Positions 1 to 13,506 of a stretch of 64,000 bases of DNA are shown piece after piece. The notes under the pieces are model-generated. The model made no database searches. It was not told where the DNA came from and saw only the letters and a list, made by a program, of their open reading frames with translations. Numbering within the stretch: the first letter of the stretch is position 1; each line of letters begins with the position of its first letter. This stretch comes from Sinohyriopsis cumingii (Eukaryota > Mollusca > Bivalvia > Unionida > Unionidae), in contig JAPYKE020000272.1 in the NCBI GenBank assembly GCA_028554795.2, positions 1 through 64,000 on the forward strand. The letters are read 5' to 3'. The translations under genes and the position numbers were made by a program.

Positions 1-119
1 CCCAAAGCAACACGTTTGTGGAAGAACGAAATGATCTGACATTTTACCTTCAAATAGTGTCTTGAACATAAAATGTTACATTCAAAATTACCATTCGAGA
101 ACTAGTGCGAATGCAACGA

Positions 120-792
120 CCGGCATTCACATTCCTAATTTCTGCGTGGCTGATCAAGCGTACGAGAAGTGTATCAAAGAATCACTCTTTTGTCATTGCC
201 TTCACTGTAGCAAGATCCTGGATGATGTGAAAAATATACTGATGAAATTATTATTACCCTATAGATGGAAACCTAGAGTCAAACATGCATCGATCGGTAC
301 GGAGATTGACATCGCTATGCCATGGTGATGGCTCACATTTTCTACGGATAAGATGTAAAAAATTCCTCTGAATACTATACAGAATAAGGTGCCGATTGCT
401 CTAAAGTCCTCTTGAACGGAGCAAAATCATCTTCATGCAATTGGGACATGTACAGTTTAAAGATCACATGAGATATTTAGCAGTGCCTTTGAGTCGAATG
501 CCTAAAAACCTTTGGAATGACAGAAAAAGCCAATCAACACGCCGTCCGGCCACATTTCTCTCATGTTCACTATTACGAACCCGACAATATCCGCACCGAA
601 CAACGACAAGCTTTCTACGCTTGGCACTGCTCATACGCTTTGGACGCCTTTGAAAGTTCAGGAAGAAATGTTAAAGTATTGTCGCTACGATCTGGACATG
701 TAGGGCGTTGCTCTGGAAAATTTCGAGAACTCTTCGTGGAGCACGGTGGGATCGACCCCTTCGCGGAAGCCTATACCATCGACAAAGCGTGA
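120..792 (+). pseudogene. Exonuclease-part polymerase fossil, unit 1 copy
   Basis: Plus-strand counterpart of the unit 4 fragment in the noisy first unit; the broken state is aggravated by likely sequencing errors. The HIPNFCVADQAYEKC segment is clear. Confidence 0.7.
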
Positions 793-3700
793 TTCTTAGT
801 GTAAGAAACTCAGTTATCATGGTCGAATAATACCGCAAAGAAATTACAGAACCAAATAAATGGTGTCCTACATTTGTATCGTTTACATGCTTTCTTTATC
901 TGTATGCGTTGTAACCTTAATTCTCTGTCTACCCATCTCTCAAAACGCAAGTGTCTCAAGGTGAAAGTATTACCCGTTTTCTTCTATCACCAATGCGGGC
1001 GTGCATGCTTGTGTGTGTGTGTCAGATTTCACTTATACACATATCGTTTGTGCGAAAATTTAATAAGGACAATACATACAAAGACACAGAAACCATTGTT
1101 CTCAGTATTTCTGGAAGTCACATTTTGGGGCTACTAGATTGTAAAACATAATCTTCATGAGGTACCAAACCATTACTTTCTTCGATGGTCTTGTTGGTTC
1201 TGTCATCCTATCAGATTTACCACCAGTTCGTTTTCTTTCAACGTCTCAGTATCACTCTATAGTGGATGCAAATGGTGTTGGATATGAAAAATGGACAATC
1301 ATATCATCTTTGACATACCTAGGCAAATCTTCTACCAACGCATTTTGAAAAGTATTGAGTCACACGAATCGCTGTTGTTGCTTGGTGTCTGCTTTCTGCT
1401 TGGAAAAGTGTAATCGTTTTATACACTACTTGAACTCTATACATTTCACGCTTAGGTGTAAGCCTCCAATTTCAATTGCATGGAAGTCAACATTTGCGTA
1501 TCTATAATGTGACAATAATATTAGGACCGAGCAAATTAATTTTGGGCTGAATCAGACTATGTGTGTGTGTGTGAGGCGATACGGTATGATGTTGGCCCTT
1601 TCTTTCTTCTAGTTCCTCACCGGAACAAATTCATCTTGATTGCAAAACTTTCGTTTGACTAGGTTTATTACGCAGCAGTTCCATATATCGGGTCAGTGTC
1701 TTAGAGTTCGAATATTCATTCAGTTTTCAAAGAGGCAAGAAGACAGAAGTATAACAGCAGATCGACCTGCTGGTCAACGAATTTGCCAAGAGTAATACGA
1801 AAACCTAATTCACAGGCAAAAGTGTTAAGAAAACTTAACCCTTCTGGACAATGACTTGATTAGGCTCATATGAATACACATGGCATTTCGATTTCCAACA
1901 GATCTGCTTAGGTAGAGAAGTTAGGACACAATCACAATGATGCACTGATTGGATGACAAAACGAGAGACAGAGAGAACGAGAAAGAAAGCGAGTATAGAC
2001 CCATTGGAAAATTGATATTGGTAAAGAAAGTGCATTCTATTAGATTTTTCTCTTATTAGTATGGCATTCTCTTATATTTATGGCATAGTTGTACCCCGAA
2101 ACGTTGTTTAATTATATACATTGCCACATCGGCTATTGCCGAACGACTATATACATCTTTGTAAATTAGAACTAAGCTGCCTCCCGTCAAGAGTATGCCA
2201 GCCAAGGTTACCAAAAAATTATATTCACTGAGTAATGTGAACTATCATTCACAACGAAATATGCTGCATTTATCTTCTTCAGATTTGTTAATAACTTAGG
2301 TAAAAGTTTAATGAAACAATATTCCAGTTTTTGTTAGACTAAAGTAAGAGAATAATCCGAACCTATTAAAATCCTACTTCTGATATTTATTTCTTGAAAC
2401 CTAAAACGCGATTCCCTGAATTAGAAATTGTATCAACATACAAATTCCAAAGTGCATGTTGCCATCGAATTTTATGTCAAACGATGATATAATAGCCAGT
2501 GTCGCCCTACAAAAGTGATTATCTTGTCAAAACTTGTAAATATGCATGAATGTGTATAGTGAGGTTTCTGATATGTTGTTTTGAACTTGAGGGTTTAAAG
2601 TTCTGATCACGGTATATGCTTATTTATATCTCATGGAGAGGTCCAAAGAGGAAATACCCAGATCTGCTGTTATAAAATGCGCCTGCATATTAGGATCGAT
2701 GCTGATGATTGCAGTAATTCATATAACAACAGACGTATCGTCAATATTACACTGAGCAGATCAACAACGTGCCCGTCTTGAAGACAAGAGTAAAACGAAT
2801 ATGTATCAAACGATTATCATGAGCCGGAAGATACAAAGGTGTTGCGGGCGTCATCTGTATTAAATCACATGGTTCAACGGTTGGTAAAAACACAAACAGT
2901 ATATATCCCTCAACATCTACGTCCGTCGGTTCAAACCAGCTTTCATAACTAACAGTGACAGCGTCACAAGTTAAATTCATCTGCGTTGTTGAGGTAATCG
3001 GTACCTGGTCAGAACTGATATCCCACATGCAAAAGTCGCGTCGTACCACAAATGCTTTTCATGTCAACCTAAAATTGATTTTTGTTCACTATCGTGCAAT
3101 GTTAACCACATACGGTTTCGATTCTATTGCAATGATAGATCTGAGTGTAGAGTAATTTGCACGTATATAACCTTTTAGAGTCTTTTCCGGTCTTAGTCTA
3201 GTATGTTCTTTGGTCGATTTTATGTTGTAGGCACCTGCAGAGGGTTTATTAGTATTCCAGATGGCACCGTTGTCTGATAAAAATACAAATAAGTTATTCA
3301 CTGGCAGACCAGCTAACGGTTGTGATAGGATATTAGTAAACGCGCAGTGAAGCAAACGCGATCTCTAGTGTGCGTGATTACCCAGCGGTAAGAGTTGCAG
3401 AAATATCACACTGAATTATGGCTTCGTTGATCAGATTGTAATGAAATTAGGTAACGCTCTGCGTTGTATTTATTACAAATTGTTGCATGGCGGCAGATAT
3501 TTTGCGTAAAACGTACACTCAATCGTTTCATTATTCGCCATTGGTGTACGAACTTCGTTCGTCGTACACATCATCAATATGTTCAACAAGTTCGTGATCA
3601 GTAATGTCTCTCTCCATGAGGCCATATGTAGCCAGTATCTGACAAATCGTTAATAATTTCGGGTGCGTTTATCAGCAAGGTCGTTAACGTCACATAGTCC

Positions 3701-4469
3701 CTTCCCTTTGGTTACTGCTCTGGTGTGAATGCAGCAGGTCTTTGGTCTGGTTGTGCTTTCCGTGCAATTTATTTCATGTAACTTTTCGTAAGTTCAGCAA
3801 CTTGCTTTATGGGGATAATTAGCGGTGTAAATGTTTGTTTTAAACTGGCTGTGATGTCTTCTTATGCAGTCTCTTGTAACTATAATATATATTTGACGTT
3901 TGTCGACATACTATATCATTCTAAATGAATTCATGGTGTTCACAAGGCGCTTCACTGCATCGCTTTCCAAAGGCTTTTTTGACATCCTGGAAGATGTCAT
4001 TAATTGATTTTTATTGTTAAATTGCTGTGTCAGACTCATTCGTGTCCAACCAGCTCGGTATGTACCTCTACATATTTCAGTTACCTTGACGGTGAGAAAA
4101 GTGTATGGATCCTTTGTGATCCGCGCAAACATATCACGAAATTCATTCATCTGCTGCAGAGTTGGGTGGAATAATACCAAGTCCAACGAATATTTCCAGG
4201 ACTATGCGCGTCGATGCCAGAATATATCATCAACATACAGTTGTCACGATTAAGTTTGTAGATGTGCGTATCGCTGAATCAAACAAATCAAGTCTGTGCT
4301 TTTATGCCGACAACTTGTGCAGGAGTGACCTGGTGCACAAGCATCACATTGTCGTATTACTGTAAGACTGGTTTGTATTATATTCAAATCGTCAATGGTA
4401 GATGCTTCAGCAATGCTGTGAACGGCACCACGTCCACCATGAATGATCTTTCTAGATTCAAAGGCCTAG

Positions 4470-5801
4470 TCAAAATGGATATTTCAACCTGTCTTGCTCA
4501 TTATCACGGACAAGGTCGACTGGAATTCTTTTGCTCAGATTCCCGTGGTTATTCCCAACAATGAATTGTTCAAGAGCTTGACAAAGCCCCTTCTCAATGT
4601 CATTAGTGTCCATTGCTATCGGATCCTTTTTCTGGATATACAGCTCCACGTAGGGATACAGCGAACACACGTCCAAGTATTTCATTTTCTTCTCCTTTCT
4701 CTTCGTCGGCTTGGTACAGCAAACAGGTGGCATTGGTCCTTCCTCCGTACAAACTATCCCTCGGGTTCAGCGGGTCCATGAACTGGTAACTTCCACGAGG
4801 CGTTTAAACTCGGGATCGGTTTTCAAACGGTGATCGTATTCGTGTTCCCACATTTCCACCACTTGGTATCCTTCCTGTTCTAACATTAGGCGTCGCTGAC
4901 AAGTGGCCTCGTACAAGTCTTCCATGGTTCGTTGTAAAAACTGATTTTTAGTGCCACGGTCATGGTAACAGACGGGACATCCGTGAAATAAGCAACCGTT
5001 AAACTCGTACACGATCTTGGGGTTTTCTAAGTCCCAGCCATCGACCGAATGCGTTGCGATGGTCTTTTCGCCTCCTCCGTTGCGGGCATGCTGAATCCAT
5101 TTGTCTTCCTTGTCGCACAAGTAATGTAACCAGCGTAGGGCTTTGACCGAGTATTGACGTTTGACATAGTTGCTCGTTTGAGGACTGATGACAGCCACGG
5201 TGTTTTCAGGCATGAATCGTTGCCGGTACACTAAGGAACACGCTTTGGCAATGGTGCAAGCTTCTTTCAAAGGATCGACCCCTCCGTGTTCCATGAACAG
5301 TTCTCGAAATTTTCCACAGCAACGTCGTAAAATGTCCACGTCGGAACGACAATACTTTAACATTTCTTCCTGAAAGTCGAAGGGGTCCGAGGCGTGAGCC
5401 TGATACCAAGCGTAGAAAGCTTCTCGTTGTTCGGTACGCATGTTGTCAGGGTCGTAATAGTGAGCCTCAGGCAAATGGGGTAGAACGGCGTGTTGACTGG
5501 CTTCCGTATTGAAAAAGTGTGGAAAGTACCCTTTAGCGTAATTATTGTGACTACCAATCACATTTCTGGAGAAGTTCCCTATAACAGGAATACATAAAAC
5601 ATTTTTCAGCACAAGAGAGGACATATTTGGCGGCCAGCATACAAGGTGGAGGAAGAACCCGTAAAAGAAACCTACCCACGAGAAGCTACTTGTAACCTGT
5701 CTCACATATCCACATCGGTTGAATCGGAGACTCGAACCCACGAAAACAGAGTTGAGGCGGCAGTGATCCGTAACGATGAGCACTTTAGACCACTTGGCCA
5801 C
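4470..5801 (-). pseudogene. Type B DNA polymerase fossil, unit 1 copy
   Basis: Same fossil as in unit 4, with the same exonuclease III, Vsr-like and motif A parts recognisable. This copy is more broken than the others and lies in the noisy left-edge unit, so sequencing error probably adds to true decay. Confidence 0.7.
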
Positions 5802-5810
5802 TCTCGGCCC
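5581..5810 (-). mobile_element. tRNA-derived SINE, unit 1 copy
   Basis: A box at 5790-5800 and B box at 5727-5738 are intact even in this noisy unit. Confidence 0.7.
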
Positions 5811-6477
5811 AGAGAGAGAGAGAGAGAGAGAGAGAGAGTGTGTGTGTGTTATACCATTTTAAACACATCACGACATTTAGGTTAGTGTGTTTTCGTTTCT
5901 CCTTACGAAATTAGACAAACATCTATAATTACTCCTAGGGGAAAAACACGATTGTAAAGTATCACAAGAATGAAGTGGAGACTAATTTGATTACAAAATG
6001 TCCGCAGAATAGTACACTCAAGCATGCAGTAATGTAATTTGCAATTAGGTTGACGCAATTTCCATGCGATCGCCCATGGTACGATTATTCGTGCGTTAGT
6101 TGTATTGTTTGAAAAGGGACTAGTGTCAAATACAAAAATGCGTTTGATTTTCACTCTCCGCGAATAACAACTGAAACAACTGGAAGATATCGATTAGCCA
6201 ATGAAGTCAAGAACTAATGCATTGCTCAACTAGGCGAAATTTTGTCAGGCCTATGTGTTACCAACAACATCTGACGCAAGGTTCACAGCAGAAAAGTGAT
6301 TGCCAACTGCTGAGAGTGTGCTCTACTCGTGGACAATTTATACGTACCAATATTACCAAAGCACACGTTTGTGGAAGAACGAAATGATCTGACATTTGTC
6401 TTCAAATAGTGGTCTTGGAACATAAATGTTACATTCAAAATTACCATTCGAGAACTTAGTGCGAATGCAAACGACCG

Positions 6478-7148
6478 GCATTCACATTCCTAATTTCTGC
6501 GTGGCTGATCAAGCGTACGAGAAGTGTATCAAAGAATCACTCTTTTGTCATTGCCTTCACTGTAGCAAGATTCCTGGATGATGTGAAAAATCTACTGATG
6601 AATTATTATTACCCTATCGATGAAACCTAGAGTCAAACATGCATCGATCGGTACGGAGATTGACATCGCTATGCCATGGTGATGGCTCACATTTTTCTAC
6701 GGATAAGATGTAAAAATTCCTCTGAATACTATACAGAATAAGGTGCCGATTGCTCTAAAGTCCTCTTGAACGGAGCCAAAATCATCTTCATGCAATTGGG
6801 ACATGTACAGTTTAAAGATCACATGAGATATTTAGCAGTGCCTTTGAGTCGAATGCCTAAAACCTTTGGAATGACAGAAAAAGCCAATCAACACGCCGTC
6901 CGGCCACATTTCTCTCATGATCACTATTACGAACCCGACAATATCCGCACCGAACAACGACAAGCTTTCTACGCTTGGCACTGCTCATACGCTTTGGACG
7001 CCTTTGAAAGTTCAGGGAAGAAATGTTAAAGTATTGTCGCTACGATCTGGACATTGTAGGGCGTTGCTCTGGAAAATTTCGAGAACTCTTCGTGGAGCAC
7101 GGTGGGATCGACCCCTTCGCGGAAGCCTATACCATCGACAAAGCGTGA
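6478..7148 (+). pseudogene. Exonuclease-part polymerase fossil, unit 2 copy
   Basis: Same fragment; the piece beginning LNGAKIIFMQLGHVQF is readable from about 6766. Slightly more broken than the copies in units 3 to 10. Confidence 0.7.
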
Positions 7149-10100
7149 TTCTTAGTGTAAGAAACTCAGTTATCATGGTCGAATAATACCGCAAAGAAAT
7201 TACAGAACCAAATAAATGGTGTCCTACATTTGTATCGTTTACCATGCTTTCTTTATCTGTATGCGTTGTAACCTTAATTCTCTGTCTACCCATCTCTCAA
7301 AACGCAAGTGTCTCAAGGTGAAAGTATTACCCGTTTCTTCTATCACCCAATGCGGGCGTGCATGCTTGTGTGTGTGTGTCAGATTTCACTTATACACATA
7401 TCGTTTGTGCGAAAATTTAATAAGGACAATACATACAAAGACACAGAAACCATTGTTCTCAGTATTTCTGGAAGTCACATTTTGGGGCTACTAGATTGTA
7501 AAACATAATCTTCATGAGGTACCAAACCAATTACTTTCTTCGATGGTCTTGTTGGTTCTGTCATCCTATCAGATTTACCACCAGTTTCGTTTTCTTTCAA
7601 CGTCTCAGTATCACTCTATAGTGGATGCAAATGGTGTTGGATATGAAAAATGGACAATCATATCATCTTTGACATACCTAGGCAAATCTTCTACCAACGC
7701 ATTTTGAAAAGTATTGAGTCACACGAATCGCTGTTGTTGCTTGGTGTCTGCTTTCTGCTTGGAAAAGTGTAATCGTTTTATACACTACTTGAACTCTATA
7801 CATTTCACGGCTTAGGTGTAAGCCTCCAATTTCAATTGCATGGAAGTCAACATTTGCGTATCTATAATGTGACAATAATATTAGGGACCGAGCAAATTAA
7901 TTTTGGGCTGATCAGGACTATGTGTGTGTGTGTGAGGCGATACGGTATGATGTTGGCCCTTTCTTTCTTCTAGTTCCTCACCGGAACAAATTCATCTTGA
8001 TTGCAAAACTTTCGTTTGACTAGGTTTATTACGCAGCAGTTCCATATATCGGGTCAGTGTCTTAGAGTTCGAATATTCATTCAGTTTTCAAAGAGGCAAA
8101 GAAGACAGAAGTATAACAGCAGATCGACCTGCTGGTCAACGATTTGCCAAGAGTAATACGAAAACCTAATTCACAGGCAAAAGTGTTAAGAAAACTTAAC
8201 CCTTCTGGACAATGACTTGATTAGGCTCATATGAATACACATGGCATTTCGATTTCCAACAGATCTGCTTAGGTAGAGAAGTTAGGGACACAATCACATG
8301 ATGCACTGATTGGATGACAAAACGAGAGACAGAGAGAACGAGAAAGAAAGCGAGTATAGGACCCATTGGAAAATTGATATTGGTAAAGAAAGTGCATTCT
8401 ATTAGATTTTTCTCTTATTAGTATGGCATTCTCTTATATTTATGGCATAGTTGTACCCCGAAACGTTGTTTAATTATATACATTGCCACATCGGCTATTG
8501 CCGAACGACTATATACATCTTTGTAAATTAGAACTAAGCTGCCTCCCGTCAAGAGTTATGCCAGCCAAGGTTACCAAAAAATTATATTCACTGAGTAATG
8601 TGAACTATCATTCACAACGAAATATGCTGCATTTATCTTCTTCAGATTTGTTAATAACTTAGGTAAAAGTTTAATGAACAATATTCCAGTTTTTGTTAGA
8701 CTAAAGTAAGAGAATAATCCGAACCTATTAAAATCCTACTTCTGATATTTATTTCTTGAAACCTAAAACGCGATTCCCTGAATTAGAAATTGTATCAACA
8801 TACAAATTCCAAAGTGCATGTTGCCATCGAATTTTATGTCAAACGATGATATAATAGCCAGTGTCGCCCTACAAAAGTGATTATCTTGTCAAAACTTGTA
8901 AATATGCATGAATGTGTATAGTGAGGTTTCTGATATGTTGTTTTGAACTTGAGGGTTTAAAGTTCTGATCACGGTATATGCTTATTTATATCTCATGGAG
9001 AGGTCCAAAGAGGAAATACCCAGATCTGCTGTTATAAAATGCGCCTGCATATTAGGATCGATGCTGATGATTGCAGTAATTCATATAACAACAGACGTAT
9101 CGTCAATATTACACTGAGCAGATCAACAACGTGCCCGTCTTGAAGACAAGAGTAAAACGAATATGTATTCAACGATTATCATGAGCCGAAGATACAAAGG
9201 TGTTGCGGGGCGTCATCTGTATTAAATCACATGGTTCAACGGTTGGTAAAAACACAAACAGTATATATCCCTCAACATCTACGTCCGTCGGTTCAAACCA
9301 GCTTTCATAAACTAACAGTGACAGCGTCACAAGTTAAATTCATCTGCGTTGTTGAGGTAATCGGTACCTGGTCAGAACTGATATCCCACATGCAAAAGTC
9401 GCGTCGTACCACAAATGCTTTTCATGTCAACCTAAAATTGATTTTTGTTCACTATCGTGCAATGTTAACCACATACGGTTTCGATTCTATTGCAATGATA
9501 GATCTGAGTGTAGAGTAATTTGCACGTATATAACTTTTAGAGTCTTTTCCGGTCTTAGTCTAGTATGTTCTTTGGTCGATTTTATGTTGTAGGCACCTGC
9601 AGAGGGTTTATTAGTATTCCAGATGGCACCGTTGTCTGATAAAAATACAAATAAGTTATTCACTGGCAGACCAGCTAACGGTTGTGATAGGATATTAGTA
9701 AACGCGCAGTGAAGCAAACGCGATCTCTAGTGTGCGTGATTACCCAGCGGTAAGAGTTGCAGAAATATCACACTGAATTATGGCTTCGTTGATCAGATTG
9801 TAATGAAATTAGGTAACGCTCTGCGTTGTATTTATTACAAAATGTTGCATGGCGGCAGATATTTTGCGTAAAACGTACACTCAATCGTTTCATTATTGGC
9901 CATTGGTGTACGAACTTCGTTCGTCGTACACATCATCAATATGTTCAACAAGTTCGTGATCAGTAATGTCTCTCTCCATGAGGCCATATGTAGCCAGTAT
10001 CTGACAAATCGTTAATAATTTCGGGTGCGTTTATCAGCAAGGTCGTTAACGTCACATAGTCCCTTCCCTTTGGTTACTGCTCTGGTGTGAATGCAGCAGG

Positions 10101-10898
10101 TCTTTGGTCTGGTTGTGCTTTCCGTGCAATTTATTTCATGTAACTTTTCGTAAGTTCAGCAACTTGCTTTATGGGGATAATTAGCGGTGTAAATGTTGTT
10201 TTAACTGGCTGTGATGTCTTCTTATGCAGTCTCTTGTAACTATAATATATATTTGACGTTTGTCGACATACTATATCATTCTAAATGAATTCATGGTGTT
10301 CACAAGGCGCTTCACTGCATCGCTTTCCAAAGGCTTTTTTGACATCCTGGAAGATGTCATTAATTGATTTTTATTGTTAAATTGCTGTGTCAGACTCATT
10401 CGTGTCCAACCAGCTCGGTATGTACCTCTACATATTTCAGTTACCTTGACGGTGAGAAAAGTGTATGGATCCTTTGTGATCCGCGCAAACATATCACGAA
10501 ATTCATTCATCTGCTGCAGAGTTGGGTGGAATAATACCAAGTCCAACGAATATTTCCAGGACTATGCGCGTCGATGCCAGAATATATCATCAACATACAG
10601 TTGTCACGATTAAGTTATGTAGATGTGCGTATCGCTGAATCAAACAAATCCAAGTCTGTGCTTTTATGCCGACAACTTGTGCAGGAGTGACCTGGTGCAC
10701 AAGCATCACATTGTCGTATTACTGTAAGACTGGTTTGTATTATATTCAAATCGTCAATGGTAGATGCTTCAGCAATGCTGTGAACGGCACCACGTCCACC
10801 ATGAATGATCTTTCTAGATTCAAAGGCCTAGTCAAAAATGGATATTTCAAACCTGTCTTGCTCATTATCACGGACAAGGTCGACTGGAATTCTTTTGC

Positions 10899-12164
10899 TC
10901 AGATTCCCGTGGTTATTCCCAACAATGAATTGTTCAAGAGCTTGACAAAGCCCTTCTCAATGTCATTAGTGTCCATTGCTATCGGATCCTTTTTCTGGAT
11001 ATACAGCTCCACGTAGGGATACAGCGAACACACGTCCAAGTATTTCATTTCTTCTCCTTTCTCTTCGTCGGCTTGGTACAGCAAACAGGTGGCATTGGTC
11101 CTTCCTCCGTACAAACTATCCCTCGGGTTCAGCGGGTCCATGAACTGGTAACTTTCCACGAGGCGTTTAAACTCGGGATCGGTTTTCAAACGGTGATCGT
11201 ATTCGTGTTCCCACATTTCCACCACTTGGTATCCTTCCTGTTCTAACATTAGGCGTCGCTGACAAGTGGCCTCGTACAAGTCTTCCATGGTTCGTTGTAA
11301 AAACTGATTTTTAGTGCCACGGTCATGGTAACAGACGGGACATCCGTGAAATAAGCAACCGTTAAACTCGTACACGATCTTGGGGTTTTCTAAGTCCCAG
11401 CCATCGACCGAATGCGTTGCGATGGTCTTTTCGCCTCCTCCGTTGCGGGCATGCTGAATCCATTTGTCTTCCTTGTCGCACAAGTAATGTAACCAGCGTA
11501 GGGCTTTGACCGAGTATTGACGTTTGACATAGTTGCTCGTTTGAGGACTGATGACAGCCACGGTGTTTTCAGGCATGAATCGTTGCCGGTACACTAAGGA
11601 ACACGCTTTGGCAATGGTGCAAGCTTCTTTCAAAGGATCGACCCCTCCGTGTTCCATGAACAGTTCTCGAAATTTTCCACAGCAACGTCGTAAAATGTCC
11701 ACGTCGGAACGACAATACTTTAACATTTCTTCCTGAAAGTCGAAGGGGTCCGAGGCGTGAGCCTGATACCAAGCGTAGAAAGCTTCTCGTTGTTCGGTAC
11801 GCATGTTGTCAGGGTCGTAATAGTGAGCCTCAGGCAAATGGGGTAGAACGGCGTGTTGACTGGCTTCCGTATTGAAAAAGTGTGGAAAGTACCCTTTAGC
11901 GTAATTATTGTGACTACCAATCACATTTCTGGAGAAGTTCCCTATAACAGGAATACATAAAACATTTTTCAGCACAAGAGAGGACATATTTGGCGGCCAG
12001 CATACAAGGTGGAGGAAGAACCCGTAAAAGAAACCTACCCACGAGAAGCTACTTGTAACCTGTCTCACATATCCACATCGGTTGAATCGGAGACTCGAAC
12101 CCACGAAAACAGAGTTGAGGCGGCAGTGATCCGTAACGATGAGCACTTTAGACCACTTGGCCAC
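10899..12164 (-). pseudogene. Type B DNA polymerase fossil, unit 2 copy
   Basis: Long class (421 codons including the SINE-derived start). Although unit 2 is noisy elsewhere, this stretch matches the reference copy. Confidence 0.78.
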
Positions 12165-12173
12165 TCTCGGCCC
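11944..12173 (-). mobile_element. tRNA-derived SINE, unit 2 copy
   Basis: A box 12153-12163, B box 12090-12101, GCTGGCCGCC core on the minus strand around 11992-12001. Confidence 0.7.
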
Positions 12174-12837
12174 AGAGAGAGAGAGAGAGAGAGAGAGTGT
12201 GTGTGTGTTATACCATTTTTAAACACATCACGACATTTAGGTTAGTGTGTTTTCGTTTCTCCTTACGAAATTAGACAAACATCTATAATTACTCCTAGGG
12301 GAAAAACACGATTGTAAAGTATCACAAGAATGAAGTGGAGACTAATTTGATTACAAAATGTCCGCAGAATAGTACACTCAAGCATGCAGTAATGTAATTT
12401 GCAATTAGGTTGACGCAATTTCCATGCGATCGCCCATGGTACGATTATTCGTGCGTTAGTTGTATTGTTTGAAAAGGGACTAGTGTCAAATACAAAAATG
12501 CGTTTGATTTTCACTCTCCGCGAATAACAACTGAAACAACTGGAAGATATCGATTAGCCAATGAAGTCAAGAACTAATGCATTGCTCAACTAGGCGAAAT
12601 TTTGTCAGGCCTATGTGTTACCAACAACATCTGACGCAAGGTTCACAGCAGAAAAGTGATTGCCAACTGCTGAGAGTGTGCTCTACTCGTGGACAAGTTA
12701 TACGTACCAATATTACCAAAGCACACGTTTGTGGAAGAACGAAATGATCTGACATTTGTCTTCAAATAGTGGTCTTGGAACATAAATGTTACATTCAAAA
12801 TTACCATTCGAGAACTTAGTGCGAATGCAAACGACCG

Positions 12838-13506
12838 GCATTCACATTCCTAATTTCTGCGTGGCTGATCAAGCGTACGAGAAGTGTATCAAAGAATCAC
12901 TCTTTTGTCATTGCCTTCACTGTAGCAAGATTCCTGGATGATGTGAAAAATCTACTGATGAATTATTATTACCCTATCGATGAAACCTAGAGTCAAACAT
13001 GCATCGATCGGTACGGAGATTGACATCGCTATGCCATGGTGATGGCTCACATTTTCTACGGATAAGATGTAAAAATTCCTCTGAATACTATACAGAATAA
13101 GGTGCCGATTGCTCTAAAGTCCTCTTGAACGGAGCCAAAATCATCTTCATGCAATTGGGACATGTACAGTTTAAAGATCACATGAGATATTTAGCAGTGC
13201 CTTTGAGTCGAATGCCTAAAACCTTTGGAATGACAGAAAAAGCCAATCAACACGCCGTCCGGCCACATTTCTCTCATGATCACTATTACGAACCCGACAA
13301 TATCCGCACCGAACAACGACAAGCTTTCTACGCTTGGCACTGCTCATACGCTTTGGACGCCTTTGAAAGTTCAGGAAGAAATGTTAAAGTATTGTCGCTA
13401 CGATCTGGACATTGTAGGGCGTTGCTCTGGAAAATTTCGAGAACTCTTCGTGGAGCACGGTGGGATCGACCCCTTCGCGGAAGCCTATACCATCGACAAA
13501 GCGTGA
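12838..13506 (+). pseudogene. Exonuclease-part polymerase fossil, unit 3 copy
   Basis: Matches the reference copy in layout and reading-frame breakup. Confidence 0.74.

Larger units (their letters stand above)
1..6354 (+). repeat. Tandem array unit 1 (leftmost)
   Basis: First of ten full head-to-tail units, 6,354 bp in this copy. It aligns with the following units throughout but carries many private one-base insertions and losses in short homopolymers, for example an extra A near position 9 and a lost G near 1449 (cgcttagg against cggcttagg elsewhere). Such scattered length errors are typical of uncorrected long-read sequence at a contig edge. Its AG/TG microsatellite is also the longest in AG (14 AG against 12). 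The array probably continues to the left of the window. Confidence 0.95.
6355..12714 (+). repeat. Tandem array unit 2
   Basis: Second unit, 6,360 bp. Like unit 1 it has several private one-base length differences (for example gttagggacac near 8281 and gcggggcgtc near 9206), plus a private ttggcc near 9896 where all others have ttcgcc. It shares taaaagtttaatg (near 8662) with unit 1, whereas units 3 to 10 read taaaattttaatg. Confidence 0.95.
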
